From assembly GCA_965240325.2 (NCBI GenBank), contig OZ251246.1, positions 310,001-374,000 of the forward strand: DNA of 64,000 bases. The letters are read 5' to 3'. The DNA comes from Rebecca billardiae RCC1528. Taxonomy: Eukaryota; Haptophyta. The notes under the pieces were generated by a model. The model was not told where the DNA came from and did not search any database. It saw only the letters and a program-made list of their open reading frames with translations. The translations under genes and the position numbers were made by a program. Below, piece by piece: positions 63,553-64,000 of the stretch (position 1 is the stretch's first letter; every line of letters begins with the position of its first letter).

Positions 63553-64000
63553 ACGCGTCGCCGTTCTTGTCCCTGGTCAGCCTTTGGCAGCGCACGCAGC
63601 GCAGACGATCGAATCGAAGAAGCATTGATCAGAAGTTATTATTTGTATGTCGTATATATATATATATATATATTGAAAAAATAATGATGATGACGACGAC
63701 GAAGTCGATCTAAGATTCATCATCGAATCGCGATATATTCGAATTCATCTGGAAACCCAACTGCACAAAGCGGAGCGACTGCCGTCTGGGGACCCGCAGC
63801 CGCCTTCGCACGGCCCTTTATTGAGGTCTGATTGAGGATGATAATGATGATGATATGACTGATCTGATGAGGCCCGATGAGGGACATCAAGAAAATATCG
63901 TGCGTGGATACATATACGGGCCGCCCATGGCAATAAATAATGCCTACGACCCGCCGACATGCGAAAGTCGCTCGCTGATCGAAGAGATGATCGACCGCAT
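63553..64000. other. AT-rich intergenic end of window
   Basis: A (TA)n tract lies at about 63653-63673, with GATGATGA runs at 63680-63700 and 63836-63860. No gene seen. Confidence 0.5.

Overview
This is nuclear DNA from a GC-rich eukaryotic microbe. Genes carry short GT-AG introns (about 90-520 bp) whose phases join the flanking exons exactly. There are histone H4, RAD6-type ubiquitin-conjugating enzyme, TMC channel, EsV-1-7 repeat and FHA/PP2C genes, plus many SINE- and MITE-like repeats, (CCG)n and (TA)n microsatellites and interstitial CCCTAA telomere-type repeats. Extreme GC with third-position bias, EsV-1-7 repeats and CCCTAA repeats suggest a microalga, with a haptophyte (Emiliania/Gephyrocapsa or Chrysochromulina type) my first guess and a GC-rich stramenopile alga second. 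The taxon is an inference only.

Layout. 1-1480: a two-exon membrane protein. 1831-4074: two adjacent foldback transposons with target-site duplications. 4337-5113: a doubtful minus-strand gene. 5740-7974 (-): a 2-oxoglutarate/Fe(II) oxygenase-like protein, divergent from a Cys-rich protein (8208-9799). 10698-14840 (-): an NRPS-like adenylation/carrier/ankyrin protein, head-to-head with RAD6/UBC2 (14939-15595). 16128-17159: a seven-repeat EsV-1-7 protein. 17970-19703: a GT25-like glycosyltransferase. 19872-20620: a TIR element ending 46 bp before an F-box/RCC1 gene (20667-22190). 22191-24490: a repeat-bearing, AT-richer island. 24544-25630 (-): an uncertain gene. 26036-27568 (-): an MFS transporter. 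28208-29386 (-): a Sel1/MYND protein. 29524-29740: tRNA-derived SINEs. 29776-30705 (-): a mitochondrial carrier, head-to-head with a four-exon LRR gene (30793-35631). 36186-37559: a HAD-fold protein with a low-complexity tail. 39588-40011 (-): an intron-containing histone H4. 41148-43577: a TMC-family channel. 43785-44660: an unidentified exon. 45992-47698: an MFSD6-like transporter. 48048-54394: a five-exon ankyrin / FHA / FHA / PP2C phosphatase. 54646-56127: a four-TM protein. 56938-57339: a small ubiquitin-fold protein ending in a CaaX-like box. 57340-62250: a repeat field with a tandem cassette pair, a decayed gene and a hAT-type MITE. 62251-63552: an unidentified Cys-rich protein.

The genes are unrelated housekeeping, signalling, transport and scaffold genes, as expected of a eukaryotic contig rather than a pathway cluster. 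Two gene pairs are head-to-head with under 100 bp between start codons and probably share promoters. The most distinctive items are the ankyrin-FHA-FHA-PP2C protein, the adenylation-carrier-ankyrin fusion, a dispersed GAGAT-N3-ATCTC palindrome found inside several unrelated genes, the cassette pair at 58122-59865 with matching flanks but unrelated cores, and the well-delimited transposons. All identifications come from reading motifs; no database search was possible.
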